Shown here one piece after another: positions 22,331 to 34,365 of a stretch of 64,000 nucleotides of DNA. The notes beneath the pieces were generated by a model. That model ran no database searches. It was not told the DNA's origin and worked only from the letters and a program-made list of their open reading frames with translations. The position numbers were made by a program, and so were the translations under genes. The stretch is from Brienomyrus brachyistius (taxonomy: Eukaryota > Chordata > Actinopteri > Osteoglossiformes > Mormyridae): positions 124,001-188,000 of the forward strand of contig NW_026042419.1 of assembly GCF_023856365.1 (NCBI RefSeq), given 5' to 3'. The first letter of the stretch is position 1. Each line of letters opens with the position of its first letter.

Positions 22331-23110
22331 AGTTGTGAAAATGAAATCTGCATGTGATGAAAGGGCATGTGACTGTATCGCGATGATTATAATCATCAGA
22401 TCAAACGGACCACGGAGTTGGCGGTATGGTCACACTGCTGGTCCCATGTCAGTAGGGTATAGCACACCCCTGGGCCCGGATACTACTAGGATGTCACTGG
22501 TGTACCACTGTGCCGTCAGAGTGTGGTGTGTCACTCCACAGCATTGGCAGGATTGCTCCTCTCCCTGCAGCGCCACCATACGCACATGACGGTCATCTGT
22601 GGTACTGCAGAACTGAGATGTATCGCTGAACATGGTAGGACGCCAGTCGTCATCAGTCCATCAGTCCATGCCTCCCAGTGACTACACCACTCCAAACGCA
22701 ACCGTTTCTGTGCTATTGTGAACGGCAGCCTATGCATGGGACGGTGAACCCGTAGTCCAGCTGATGCCAGTCATCGCGACACGATGATATAGGGTGTTGT
22801 AGAGAGTCCAGTAGCTGTGTCCATATATCAGGCGCAGGTGTCATGGGGATCTGTGATGCTTGGAGCACAATCCGACGATCCTTCCTTGGCGTGGTCTGTC
22901 TTGGATGACCAGAAACTTCACGACGTGTGTGGATGCCTCACGTGCCCATTGGTTTCAATATCAGGCCACTGTGATATCCGCATGGCCCACATGCAATTGC
23001 AGCACATGACCACCTGGCTTCATGTAAACCCGCAATGCAACCCTATCAAACTCCGTCAAGTGCCGTTAACACTGTCTAATGTGACTACGAGGCATCCTGT
23101 GTCTGGTGAT
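22330..23110 (-). pseudogene. Tc1-like transposase relic
   Basis: On the minus strand, frames in succession read LPFTIAQKRLRLEWCSHWEAW, MFSDTSQF, and MCVWWRCRERSNPANAVE. These correspond to the Tc1-family stretch that runs from A-Q-x-R-L-x-x-x-x-x-H-W through the F-S-D-E-S catalytic block to V-W-R-R. Here the catalytic block reads FSDTS, so the conserved acidic residue after D is lost. Frames shift repeatedly. It is a different Tc1 lineage from the elements at 5.2 and 27.1 kb. No terminal repeats were identified. Confidence 0.72.
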
Positions 23111-24110
23111 TAAACATGCCAACTCCTTGCAATTTGAATCATTTACATATCCATCACTGGTCTGCACATGTACCAGATTACATCTTTAATCGGATAGTTA
23201 CTTCTGGGTTCTCAACTTTTTTTTTCATAATACCCCTTAAGTGTATATGCCCTTCACTGATGAGAAATTCATCAACATCTAAGTCCTACATTCATGTACA
23301 ATGCATATTAAATGAATATTTTGTCACTATTAGTTTTGATGTATCATTCTTTGAATGCACTCAATTGAATCATGGACAGTGGTTCCACATGGAAAAAAAT
23401 GAATATTCCGAAAAGGAAAAATCCTTCTTCGGTTGATACATTCACTTTGTGTTCTGAGAATTTTTCCCTTGAGTGCCTTGTACAGTATGTCTAGTGTGTT
23501 TTTGGTGTGAATGTGGCCATAATCATACAAGGAAAAAACCACTGACTTGTAGTGAACATGTAAAACCGCAACATGCAGTGTCATACGTAACTGAAATAAG
23601 AAATGCTGGATTGCCTGAGTTGCATGCGTGCATGTTTTTTAATATGGGCAACATGGTTCCCTGAGATGCCTCAGTGTTGCTCACCGCCATCTCTAACACA
23701 CAACCTCACAAACCATCTTAAAACTACTGAAAGAAATAATTGGCTACACTGCAGCTCCACTGTTTTGTTTGGCACCCCTGCATGTCCTGCATTGTGTGGG
23801 GAAAAAAGCTGAAGGCTGAGGAATGTTACATAACACAGCTAGAATGTAAAAACTCTCTCTGGTGTAATTCACTGCGTAAAACCAATGGTCCTAAGTGTGG
23901 TGTCTTCTTCATAACACTCCCTGATGTTTGTGTCCGTGACCATGAGATAGGGTGGCTGCTTTTCTTCCTTGCTTTCCTTGTATTCCTACGTTTCCTCCCC
24001 AGCCTTGGTTGGTAGGTCAGGCAGCATCACCTTGTTTTAATAGACCCAGGTGCAATTTATCTTGAAATTAGACTCAAGTGCAGAAAATGTTCTATCAGAA
24101 GTCTTTGACA
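23111..24110. other. No gene recognised
   Basis: Several short open frames occur, but none resembles a known protein or keeps codon-like periodicity. No repeat boundaries were found. Confidence 0.4.
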
Positions 24111-24117
24111 ATCTCTG

Positions 24118-24890
24118 AATTACACAGAAATCTGACTTCTTCTGAAGCTGTGAAATTGTTCATCTGTATTTGCTGCATTGGTACTTGTTGATGTGCGTGT
24201 GCCCTGCTTAAGGAGTAAAGGGGAGATGACATGCAGAGCTAGTTTTCTGTAGTTTATTTTCTTTGTCTGAATAATAATATTCTCTTCATATAGGAACCCA
24301 GTCTCTGGCTGGAAATTTCTACAATAGAGCCATTTAGTTATTTCTAGAAAAATATTTAGAGCCAATGACCTGATGTCATAGTAACACAGGTCACTGTCCG
24401 TGGTGCTGAATTCTCTACTTGATGGGCTGGTGCTGAATGAATAGGCCAGGTGTCTGTGTGCTTCCACTGACTGGCACCCAGACATATAATGACTTTTAAC
24501 AATGAAGGGGGAAAAGTCCAGACAGGAAATTAGTCAACAGTAATTAGTAATCAAATATAGTTCTCATTTATCATTATGTAAATTTCAAAAACCTTTTCTG
24601 ACTATTAATCTGCACGTTGCAATAATTTAATATTAACTAACTTGCTGTAACGTAAAGTGAAAAACAAGTTTTAAAACTAGCTGTGAAATTTTTGATGCTG
24701 TTGACCTGAATGTTGTTGCCAGAGCCTTAGGATACGTCTCTACACATAAGTGAGGGGATGGATGCACTATTCTATGGAGGCTTCTGAAGAGAATTATTAT
24801 CCCAAATTTAAATTGAGAGAGATGATTAATTCCTTTTTAATGCAGTCTGCCTTAAGAGCCCCTGTTCTGCCGTTGATCTTTTGCATGGAT
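24118..24890 (+). repeat. Retroelement-associated dispersed repeat, copy 2
   Basis: Same orientation as the copy at 39.8-41.7 kb. Shared words include GTTGATGTGCGTGTGCCCTG, CTGGCTGGAAATTTCTACAA and GACTGGCACCCAGACATATA. Unlike the 39.8-kb copy it is not interrupted after ATAGGAACC, so it gives the pre-insertion state. Its right part (AATTCCTTTTTAATGCAGTC, then CCTGTTCTGCCGTTGATC) matches the start of the integrase fragment near 41,650. Confidence 0.65.
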
Positions 24891-26340
24891 GCTATCATGT
24901 ATTAGTTTACTCTATGAAATTTAGTTTGAATTTTGATCACATGTCAAACTAAAGCATTTTGGACTGGATTCCTGAGTTCTTTTTAACGCTGTTAAGTTAC
25001 ATTTTTATTTCAGCATAATTACAAGTTCCCGCAGGGAAGAAATAAGTCAGTTACTTAATAAATGACTATAAAGTAGTTGCTGCAGTATATATTCCATAAA
25101 TTTACTGAACTGGAGTTTTATGCATCCTTACAAAGTAATAACTGTATGTGTTCTTTAAGTATGAAAGAGTTTAGGACATTGTCACCTGCAGTGGACGGCC
25201 ACGTGTCCCCATAATTATAACTTTAGATTATATTTCTGCATGACTGAGTATTCACTGAGTACCTGGTAGTGTTGGATGATATTTACGTCTCATATTTACC
25301 ATTTATGTCAGTCTTCAAAGTGTGTGGATTATTAAGGTTGGTCTTGGTTGTTTTCTTCCCTGGAGAAACAGAAGTTTAATGCCATGATGCCACAGCAGCT
25401 CGCCGTTCCTGTCAGTACGGTGGAGGTAAGAGTTTGAAACATTCATCAGCCTGTCAGCTACGCATCTCGCCTGGACATGGGACTCAGCTTTTATTCTTCC
25501 ATAATACCGCTTAAGTACCTCACTCTACTCAATCTCAGTACTGTTTAAGGGTAAATAACTTTTGTCACTGACTGCCAGAGATTATGGCAATTAAATGGAA
25601 AATATGAAGCAGACATATGAAATACAGTGGGCTGTTTGCAGTAAGTTGGGCTTAGGGTTAGTAATGGGGCTTTTTCCACTGACTTCTGCTTCTGTGCCCT
25701 TTCTTCACACTGCTGTTCAACTGTCCTCTTTATAGGAGGGAGGAGCAGCGCAAATGCAGCCGACAGATATAAAGCCATGTGCTGGCAGCAGACGCTTCGC
25801 ACCCCTTAATAGCATATCTGTTGCTGGTAAGACTGTCTGTGCTGCCGGTCATCTCAGTAACCAGGTGAAACTCCCCAGGCAAGATCAGGACAATGTTGTG
25901 TTGAGTTTCAGTGAGTTTCCTGTGTGTAAAGCCAGTTTTGGGGTCAATGTGGAGCCTGGTCCAGTCATGAGCTGGGGAGACGTGACCAAGGCTGCACTGT
26001 TACTCTTGTGTGTCTTTTCATTCAAAACTCTTTTTTTTTTTATTTCCCCATAGTGTCCATCATCTTGAGCAGCACCGGCTGTCATTTAGCACAAAAGATG
26101 CCTGTTCAGTTTTCCATCTGAACAAGGGCCCTCTGGACCCAGGTGTGCACTACATGAGCACTTTGTTCCTGACTCCTTATCAGCGTTTACATTTACACTC
26201 TCAGCCAGTCTTTAATCTGCAAAGTTACGCTTGGTGAGATTTATACAGACACGAGTAAAGAGGATTTTTTCACTTTTCCCAAATTCCCTCTAAGTCTGTA
26301 TTTTCACCTCTTGAATGCTGGGATTTGTAGGCCCAGCTCT
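24891..26340. other. No gene recognised
   Basis: Contains a 99-codon open frame at 25,754-26,053 with a hydrophobic C-terminal stretch (ALLLLCVFSFKTLFFF). A GTAAGAC donor-like site occurs within it, but there is no recognised domain. It may be chance. Confidence 0.35.
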
Positions 26341-26345
26341 TCACC

Positions 26346-26650
26346 ATGTATAACAACATCACCCTCAACGCTAGAGAAACCAAGGAGCTGATCCTGGACT
26401 TTCGCAAACGGATGACTCCCCAAAGTCCTATCTACATCGCAGAGGATGCTGTAGAGGCTTCAACAGCTTCCAGTTCCTCGGGCACACAGCTTCTGGCGGT
26501 CAAAGGCATCGTCTTCAAGTGCTGCCTCAGAAAAGCAAGCAGCACCTTGAGAGACTCTAGCCACCCAGCACTGTCACTTTTCACCTTCCATCCATCCATC
26601 TGCACAAGCATTTCCAGATTTAGAGACAAGTTTCCTCCCCATTGCTGTTA
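26346..26650 (+). pseudogene. LINE reverse transcriptase scraps
   Basis: The frame begins NARETKELILDFRKR and SPIYIAEDAVE, which matches the N-x-x-K-T-K-E-[ML]-I-[ILV]-D-F-R stretch of fish L2/CR1-type ORF2. It is followed after deletions by KASSTLRDSSHPALSLF and RFRDKFPPHC, typical of the extreme C terminus. Several hundred intervening codons are missing. Confidence 0.6.
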
Positions 26651-26950
26651 ACCAGCCAGTGACGCTGACATTTCCTCACACTGCCACTGTTACCTCATTC
26701 TGTACTGTTACTGTGTCTGTCTATGCTGGTGCCATTACTTTAATTTTATTTATATAGTATTATCACTGGTTATACTGTTGAGGTGCAACTACAGACAATT
26801 TTTCTTTGAATTAATCTAGCGACTATTTTCCCAAGCTGTTGATTCATCAAAACTATTATTTTTCCTCCAGAAAATCAGATTGACCGTTTAAGTTAATATT
26901 ATTTTAAGAACAACACAAACTACGTCATTGCGGGGTTTTAGATAATGGAC

Positions 26951-27100
26951 ACTATACAGATATTTTTTTCGCCCACCATTCAATAAGCAGATAAGTAACT
27001 TGTCTAAAATATTTAGATTTGTATTGTGATCCCCAAAAGTTAGTAATCTGTATAAAATCAGTGTATCTTTGTTTTTTAAATTTGATTCTGTAAATCAATG
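26951..27100. other. Unassigned flank of Tc1 element
   Basis: AT-rich host flank; nothing recognised. Confidence 0.4.
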
Positions 27101-27102
27101 TA

Positions 27103-28271
27103 CACTGAACAAAAATATAAACGCAACACTTTTGTTTTTGCTCCCATTTTTCATGAGATGGACTTAAAGATCTACAATTCATTCCAGATACACAATATTA
27201 CCATTTCTCTCAAACATTTCTCACAAATCAGTCTAAATGAGTGATAGTGAGCACTTCTGCTTTGCTGAGATAATCCATCCCACCTCACAGGTGTGCCACA
27301 TCAAGATGCTGATCTGACATCATGGGTAGTGCACAGGTGTACCTTATACTGCCCACAATAAAAGGCCACCCTGGAATGTGCAGTTTTGTCTCACAGCAAA
27401 ATGCCACAGATGCCACAAGCATTGAGGGAGCGTGCAATTGGCATGCTGACAGCAGGAATGTCAACCAGATCTGTTGCTCGTGCATTGAATGTTCATTTCT
27501 CAACCATAAGCCGTCTCCAAAGGCGTTTCAGAGAATATGGCAGTACATCCAACCGGCCTCACAACCGCAGACCACGTGTAACCACACCAGCCCAGGACCT
27601 CCACATCCAGCAGGTTCACCTCCAAGATCGTCTGAGACCAGCCACTCAGACAGATAATGCACGGCCCCATGTTGCAAGGATCTGTACACAGTTCTTGGAA
27701 GCTGAAAATGTCCCAGTTCTTGCATGGCCAGCATACTCACCGGACATGTCACCCGTTGAGCATGTTTGGGATGTGCTTGACCGGCGTATACGACAGCGTG
27801 TACCAGTTCCCACTAATATCCAACAACTTCGCACAGCCATTGAAGAGGAGTGGACCAACATTCCACAGGCCACAATTGACAATCTGATAAACTCTATGCG
27901 AAGAAGATGTGTTGCATTGCATGAGGCAAATGGTGGTCACACCAGATACTGACCGGTTCTGAGTCCCCAGACCCCCAATAAAGCAAAAAACTGCACATTC
28001 CAGGGTGGCCTTTTATTGTGGGCAGTATAAGGTACACCTGTGCACTACCCATGATGTCAGATCAGCATCTTGATGTGGCACACCTGTGAGGTGGGATGGA
28101 TTATCTCAGCAAAGCAGAAGTGCTCACTATCACACATTTAGACTGATTTGTGAGAAATGTTTGAGAGAAATGGTAATATTGTGTATCTGGAATGAATTGT
28201 AGGTCTTTAAGTCCATCTCATGAAAAATGGGAGCAGAAACAAGAGTGTTGCGTTTATATTTTTGTTCAGTA
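27103..28271 (+). mobile_element. Tc1-like transposon with internal deletion
   Basis: Terminal inverted repeats of about 230 bp match those at 5.15-5.86 kb, beginning CACTGAACAAAAATATAAAC. TA target duplications lie at 27101-27102 and 28272-28273. The element retains a shortened transposase frame and is too short for the complete family length of roughly 1.6 kb. It would need a transposase supplied in trans. Confidence 0.93.
27401..27952 (+). pseudogene. Internally deleted Tc1 transposase
   Basis: The ATG at 27401 is chosen because it gives MPQMPQALRERAIGML, the expected start of a Tc1 helix-turn-helix. The bipartite DNA-binding region follows (GMSTRSVARALNVHFSTISR and RPHNRRPRVTT). At about residue 85 the frame jumps from LRPATQTD straight to NARPHVA, losing the first catalytic Asp and the middle of the DDE core. 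The third part remains, with SPDMSPVEHVWDVLDRRI, and the frame runs to the natural end HTRY. Reading frame is kept across the deletion, so a DNA-binding but catalytically dead protein could in principle be made. Confidence 0.85.
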
Positions 28272-28369
28272 TAGAATAAGCCCAGATTTTAACCTAAAAA
28301 TTTTCCTCAAATGTTTATTCAGTGGAGATAAGTACAACCTCTAAAGATAGGCATACACCCGTTTTGGCA

Positions 28370-30660
28370 GTGTCTCCGGATCCCATGACAAATAATGCCT
28401 TCAGTACATCCTCCTCAACCCACACTGAAAGCAGAAGTGCTATGGGCTTTGCAAACGGTTTGCCGACATCACTCCTATACGTCCAATGATGACATTCACA
28501 CCGTCTCCAGGGTGATGTTCCCTGACTCGCAGGGTCACTTGTGGTAAAGATAAAACCGCTTTTCTTGCACGATTTGGACTCGCTCCATATATTAAAAGGG
28601 AGCTTCGTTGTCATGTTTGACGTAAGTATGAACAGGACCATCAAAAGAAAACAACTGGATGTGCATGTCAGGTATTGGGTGAATTATGAGAATGGCTCTC
28701 GAGTGCAGTCCTGGTTCTGGGATCACAGTACATGAGCCACTCCACCGCTGAAGACTTACTGGAGAAGTTTAAGGTAAGCCATTCAATAACATTTAAACTC
28801 ATTAACGAACCCATGATTTTTAAATATCCATGGTTTATCTTTACATGTGTTTAAATGGGAGAACCATATTTATTGGTAAGCATATTTTAAAGATTTTATT
28901 GCTGCTTCATGGCTTTTGCTGCAAAAAAAATAGTTCATTGAGGAAATAGAATGTTTAAGTGTTGTGTAGCAACATGTACAGCTGTTGTACAGGCAAAAAC
29001 TCTGGCTCAGTCCAAAGGAGGTGGATATAGGAATGGCTGTCATCAAGGTGGGACTTCTGTGAATTCACTGGTATCTTTACATACAAATGTATCAAACAAT
29101 TGTGAAGTAAAAAATATGTGAATAACATGGAGTTTGAGCTGGTTTGATATGTACAGCTGAGGTAGTGTTAACCTTGGGCTGAGTGTGCAGAAAGATTCTG
29201 GAAATTTGACAAACCATCTTTTTGTCAGAGACAGTCAGGAGCCAAAGGCAGTGGAAGTGACCTTGGTGTCCTTCAGATTAAAAAAAATTGCCAGATTGTG
29301 CTCTCAAAAATGTGCAAAAAGGCCTTGGATAAATGCCCTCTGAAGTACTCGATTGTACATGAGATGACGTGCTTGGACCCAAACAAAATGCACACCAGCC
29401 AGATAACTGCCAGCAGAAAAGGAGAAATCTCATGCAGAAGTTTGCGCAGGAGAATCGGTTGGCAGGCAGGATATCTGCTGGTAAATCATAGGATAAGAAT
29501 AGGATAGTTCAGAATATTATTTTTAAATTATGCTTTTCTTTTTTCACATCTAACTGAATCAGGGACGGATTACAAACCGGGTTAGCGGGGCCGCTGCCCA
29601 GGGGCCCTTGGGGTGCAGGGGGCCCGTGGGCCCCAAGCCCAAAACAATTTGCAACGCTTATCAGCAATGTATTTTCGTTTGTCTATTTTAGAGGGCCTAC
29701 ATTCTTTGATCCTCTGCCTACAAGGTCCCCTGACCCTATAGGGAGGGTGTTTGGCTGCCAAGGGCCCTTGACTTGTGGTGGTTGTGGTGGTGGTGCAGGT
29801 GGTGGTGGTGGGGGGGGGCCTCGCGAACGTTTTACCCAGGGGCCCACACAACCCATAATCCGTCCCTGAACTGAATAGTGTTAACACGTAGATTTTAGCA
29901 GTATTTAGAAGACCGACTCTTGGTGTTTGAAAAGAAGCATCAGCCCAGTTATATTTTCTTTGATGAGCCTAGAGATATCTCAAGATTAAATTAAAATGAT
30001 TGCACATTTATGGTATCATAGGAAAATTGGGTTATAAATCACTTTCCTATTCTACATGTGATTCTGTGTATTGACATTGTTGATCTGCATCTAATCTACT
30101 GTAATTAATGTAATTACAGGTGATGCAATATCCCAGCAGTCTGATAATCACCTGCACAATGAGGCAAAAGGCTTGGATTTTATATCCTTCATTCCTTCAG
30201 CACCATCCAAAGTTGATGTCTTTTTACATCAAAAAGTTAGTGGGCCTTATCCTGACCTCTGGATGTTCTGCAAGAACTTGCTGCTGCTGTCCTATGGGCA
30301 AGCCGAAGTGGAACGAATAGAGGTGGAGACCTGCAACTTATCAGAGGAAACAGTTGTTGCACAGAGGCTTATATGCGACCATGTCAGAGTGTGTGGGGGA
30401 GCAACCAAAGCGCCTCTGACCAAAGGTGAAAGATGAGCGAAAAGCAAAAAAGAAAACTTGAGGAACTCAAGAGGAAGAGAGTCTCACTGGAAAGTGTATG
30501 TGAGAGTTTACAAAAGGATGCTGAGCACATGGCAGAGGAAGCAGAGAGTGCTGCTGGAACCAAAAGGGCAACATTACTTACCAAGTCCAATACTCTGAGC
30601 CGACGAGCGAAGGAGGAGAAAGAGCAGTTGGTGGTCTTAAATGCAGATACTGAAGAATAG
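28370..30660 (+). pseudogene. hAT-like transposase-derived pseudogene with introns
   Basis: Fragments of one protein family appear in order. At about 28,420-28,510 comes AEVLWALQT with VMFPDSQ. At 28,612-28,771 come FDVSMNRTIKRKQLDVHVRY and HSTAEDLLEKFK, followed by a GTAAGC donor. At 29,293-29,500 comes CPLKYSIVHEMTCLDP. At 30,120-30,660, after an ATTACAG acceptor, come KVDVFLHQKV, PDLWMFCKNLLLLSYGQAEV, CNLSEETVVAQRLICDHV and a coiled, charged tail ending LNADTEE. The LLLLSYGQAEVER block resembles the hAT C-terminal dimerisation motif. Frameshifts lie near 28,535 and 30,430, and stops are present. A polyadenylation signal AATAAA lies at about 30,829. The family is common in fish; the hAT assignment is from memory. 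Confidence 0.6.
29560..29868 (+). mobile_element. hAT-type MITE, 309 bp, 8-bp target duplication
   Basis: The element begins CAGGGACGGATTA and ends TAATCCGTCCCTG (inverted ends). It is flanked by identical 8-bp repeats AACTGAAT at 29552-29559 and 29869-29876. The interior is GC-rich with no ORF of its own. It sits inside an intron-like gap of the hAT-like pseudogene, so it inserted later. Confidence 0.95.
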
Positions 30661-30869
30661 GCTACTGAACTGTGACTCCTAACACATCAAGAGTGAATCG
30701 GTGGAAACAAAAATATTTAGGTTCTTTGCATTTTTGGAGTATTTTACTTTCTGTGCCTGTTTGTACATTGTTCACAGCCATAATACTTTATAATTACAAG
30801 GTAGTTTTATGTTAGAGCTCTTGCTCCAATAAATATGTGCCTTGTAATTAACTAAATTCTAGGCTATTC

Positions 30870-31640
30870 AGTTTTTTTTGCCCTCGTGATGGTCGTGGGT
30901 TGTGAAAAAAGCCTTCTTCTTAGGGGTACCGCTGGGGCCAGCCGGGCGTATGTCGTGGCTTCAGTGAGTACTTATGTTTGTCATGCTGCCTGTGTACTTT
31001 ATAGCGGCACAACATATTTCTGCAAATTGCATGCGTCAAATTGTCTGTCTCTCTTAAAAAATATGAAGTGTCACCAAAATTTTAAACGGGGAATCAATCT
31101 CAATGAAAAATATTCGTCAAGTAACGTTTCTAAAATAATATAGACATACTAATAATTATATATTAATAAATCGGATGAACGATGCATCCCAAATTGTATC
31201 CGCTGCGCACTTCTTAATCAGGGCAATCGCATCGTGGAGGTTTCTGCAGACGCCCAAAAAGACTTACTTAAGAAAACTGTTGCATGATAATTTGTACCAT
31301 TTTCAAGGGTGGGGGGCGTGCAGTAGATGCCCCCTTTATTTTTGTGCTTCTGCCGTTCAAACCGAGCAGCACTGAGTTTGTCATGGCACCTGACGCCAAA
31401 TCTACTGCTTAGCTGCTACAGACAGAACTATCTTCAAATCACCACTAGGGGGTGTCAATGCTGCAGCTTCGTTCTATGGTTGATCTTTTTCAAAGACAGT
31501 TTTTTTTCTCTCTCTCCACATAATCAACTTAACTGATTAGCGTGCTTTCATAGTAATGGTTTTTAATCCGTGTTAATCTTCTGAACAATGACTAGTAAAG
31601 GTTCTATGAGGTTGTCCTACTTACTATGGATTTTAAGTTT
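30870..31640. other. No gene recognised
   Basis: Sequence after the pseudogene's polyadenylation signal; no recognisable coding or repeat content. Confidence 0.4.
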
Positions 31641-32212
31641 TTTATCAAGGTGTTAAAACGTACCACAGTTGCCAGTCCTGTGTTTTATGTCTAGCAATTT
31701 GTACAGTTTCTTCAGTATAAACACATGCCATGATCTGTGAGAATCTCCTCCAGAACTCTGCATTTCCTCAAGATCTTTTTGTAATATTGCATCATGGCAC
31801 TGCTCAGAACAACACAGATGGTGCATAACAACACAAGGGAGTACAAGACAACATGGTGCAGAAACAGTGCGATACAAAGCAGGACAAAACTGGATGATAC
31901 GTGGTCAGTGGTGGATAAAGTGCAGTAACAGCTGTACAGTGCAGCTGCCGTGGAAATGACTGTTACAGGGGATGCAAAAGCTGCAGGTTTGAATTGTTTG
32001 GCGAATGAAGCTGTTCATGAATCTGCTAGTCAGTGTTTGTGGATGGTGGTCAGAGTCCTGGATTATAGACTGAACCTTGTTACTGTGGCAGTTAAAGTAC
32101 AGCTGGTCAATGGAGGGCAGTTCAGTGCGAATGATGTTCTTAACAGACTTCGCAATGTACTGCCTTCCTGTCATGTGGCTCCACCATACCATAGTACTAC
32201 TGTAAGAACTAG
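31641..32212. repeat. Unassigned repeat-like sequence
   Basis: A plus-strand open frame (31,950-32,345) includes AAGLNCLANEAVHESASQCL and a run of Val-rich codons. I do not recognise it. The wording GAAGCTGTTCATGAATCTGC recalls antisense LINE 3' ends in fish, but this is a weak impression. Confidence 0.3.
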
Positions 32213-33222
32213 GGATGTAACGATACATTCAACTCACCATTTGATACGATTCACGATTCTGAGTTCACGATACAATTTTCTAATTTTTTGCAGAATGAGC
32301 TGCAGACAAATATATTCAAAAATATTCTTATATTTATCTTTCTGAACTGTTGACACTGTTGTGAACAGTGCAACTGAATTTGAATAAAATACTGTTGAAA
32401 AAAATCCCAAATCAAAATAAGTAAATAAAAAAAAATAAATCAAATAAATAAGCTAAGGTTTGCATGTGCAGCTTTTTAGCGTGCTTTGCCCTTTTAATAA
32501 TCTTCACTCAGCTCACGGTGGTGCCAGTGGACCTGTTTGTGTATGTTATCAGTCTATTACAATGTTTGCATGCAGTTTATGTCTTGTCTGTGCTTTTCTC
32601 GCTGTTTCCTCCTCGTTTGTGATTACCGGAAAGCTAATATGCTGCCACACCGCCAATTGAAGATCGGGGGGTGCGTCCATCCATCCATTTTCTGAAACCA
32701 CTTAATCCCAACTGGGATCGCGGGGGAGACCGGAGCCTATCCCGGGAACAAGGGGCGCAGACAGGAACCAAGCCCAGGCAGTCACCTACACACCGCAGGT
32801 CGCACACACTCACACAACTACAGGGCCAATTTAGACTCACCAGTCAACCTATCCTGCATGCTTTTGGACCGTGGGAGGAACCTGGAGTCCCCGGCGAAAA
32901 CGGGGAGAGCATGCGAACTCCACACAGAAAGGGCCCTGGACCGAAGCCAGCACTAACCACTGTGCCGTCCTCAGTTTCAAATTCATTCATCATCTCGCGT
33001 TCGCTCAAAACCAAAAACTGACGTACGATGTCGACGTGATACGCAGTGACATCTGACGTCAAACTCACATTGTGAAATCAAATGTAATATTACACCAGTT
33101 TTTCTGTTAAAGTACTGTGAAGTACTCCTACAATAGTGATTCATTTTCCACATCAGCCGGTTTAAATCTTCATGCATTTGCACCGATTTTTAACTGATTT
33201 GTGATTCATCATTACATGCCAG
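32213..33222 (+). mobile_element. Probable hAT-like element carrying a SINE variant
   Basis: The left end CTAGGGATGTAACGATAC is a well-known hAT-type terminus. The right end ATTCATCATTACATGCCAG is a decayed complement of it. No target duplication could be confirmed. A minus-strand SINE variant lies within. Confidence 0.4.
32677..32970 (-). mobile_element. V-SINE-related SINE, divergent subfamily
   Basis: On the minus strand this carries a GTTAGTGCTGG-type tRNA-derived start, TGTGGAGTTCGCATGCTC, and the 3' end GATTAAGTGGTTTCAGAAAA followed by GGAT repeats. The wording differs throughout from the other copies (for example CCGGCGAAAACGGGGAGAGC in the central part), indicating a separate subfamily. 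Confidence 0.75.
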
Positions 33223-33229
33223 GGCCAGC

Positions 33230-33538
33230 AGCTCTGCATGGCTCGACCCTCATAAACATTCTCCACACATGCTGTTCAGGCAGTGGCCACAGAAATTCCC
33301 CCAGTGAACTTTATGCTTTCTGTCGGAGAGTATGCTGTGTTCTGGCCTTAAACCCTGCATACTACTTTGCAGACTTTGATCCTCTTAACAACAATTGGCA
33401 TTTCTGGTGGCTGAATATCCATCCATCCGTCATCCAACTGCATGCTTAAAAGCTGTGAATAATAGTAATAATTCTTAAAATTGCAACTATCTAGAATTTC
33501 AGCCTAGTTACTCAGCTAAATTACTATTTAAACCTAGA
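33230..33538. other. No gene recognised
   Basis: Short interval between two repeats without recognisable features. Confidence 0.4.
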
Positions 33539-33550
33539 ATAATTTCTATA

Positions 33551-33905
33551 AGGGGCGGCATGGTGGTGCAGTGGTTAGCACTGTCGCCTCACACCTCTGG
33601 GACCCGGGTTCGTGTCTCCGCCTGGGTCACATGTGTGTGGAGTTTGCATGTTCTCCCCATGTCGTTGTGGGGTTTCCTCTGGGTACTCCGGTTTCCCCCC
33701 ACAGTCCAAAAACATGCTGGGGCTAATTGGAGTTGCTGAATTGCCCGTAGGTGTGTGTGTGTGAGTGGATGGTGTGTGAGTGTGCCCTGCGATGGGCTGG
33801 CCCCCCATCCTGGGTTGTTCCCTGCCTCGTGCCCATTGATTCTGGGATAGGCTCCGGACCCCCCGCGACCCAATAGGATAAGCGGTTTGGAAAATGGATG
33901 GATGG
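33551..33905 (+). mobile_element. V-SINE-type SINE, complete
   Basis: Full-length copy from GGGGCGGCATGGTGGTGCAG to the GGATAAGCGGTTTGGAAAAT tail. A 12-bp target duplication ATAATTTCTATA lies at 33539-33550 and 33906-33917. Confidence 0.93.
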
Positions 33906-33917
33906 ATAATTTCTATA

Positions 33918-34365
33918 TGTGTGATAGAATCAAAAAATATTTTGTTTTACATATAAATCTTCACAAGGTGTATTACACATGGTATTCCCCAGACACCGCC
34001 ACCCCAACAGATGCTTTGTTTGTTAAGACAATAGCTCAGAAAGTGGTTGATCGATCTTTTGCAGCTTTTACCAAGGTTTGTACAAGCCAAAATTAAATTT
34101 TGAAACGGATCCCTGCCACACCCTGCCCTCCTGAACCTCCCGTTTCCTCCCTAGTGTGGTATAACGTGCCATGCCTGTTCCGCGTTTGTTTTACCTCTCC
34201 TTCCTGCCCTTGTGTTACTCATTTCAGGTGCCTCTAGTTTGCTCCCTGCTTAGCCTTGTATAAATGTGCTTCTCAGTCCTGCCTTTAATGTTGCTGCTGC
34301 TGTTTGCCTGTGTGTTCTTCCCTGCTTATGATTCCCCCGTGATCCAGTTGTGATCCAGTTGTCTT
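33918..34365. other. Unassigned, possible LTR-like pyrimidine-rich stretch
   Basis: From about 34,110 the sequence becomes pyrimidine-rich with CCTGTTCCGC and CTGCTTAGCCTTGTATAAAT, in the style of fish Gypsy LTRs. No ends or target duplication were found. Confidence 0.25.
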
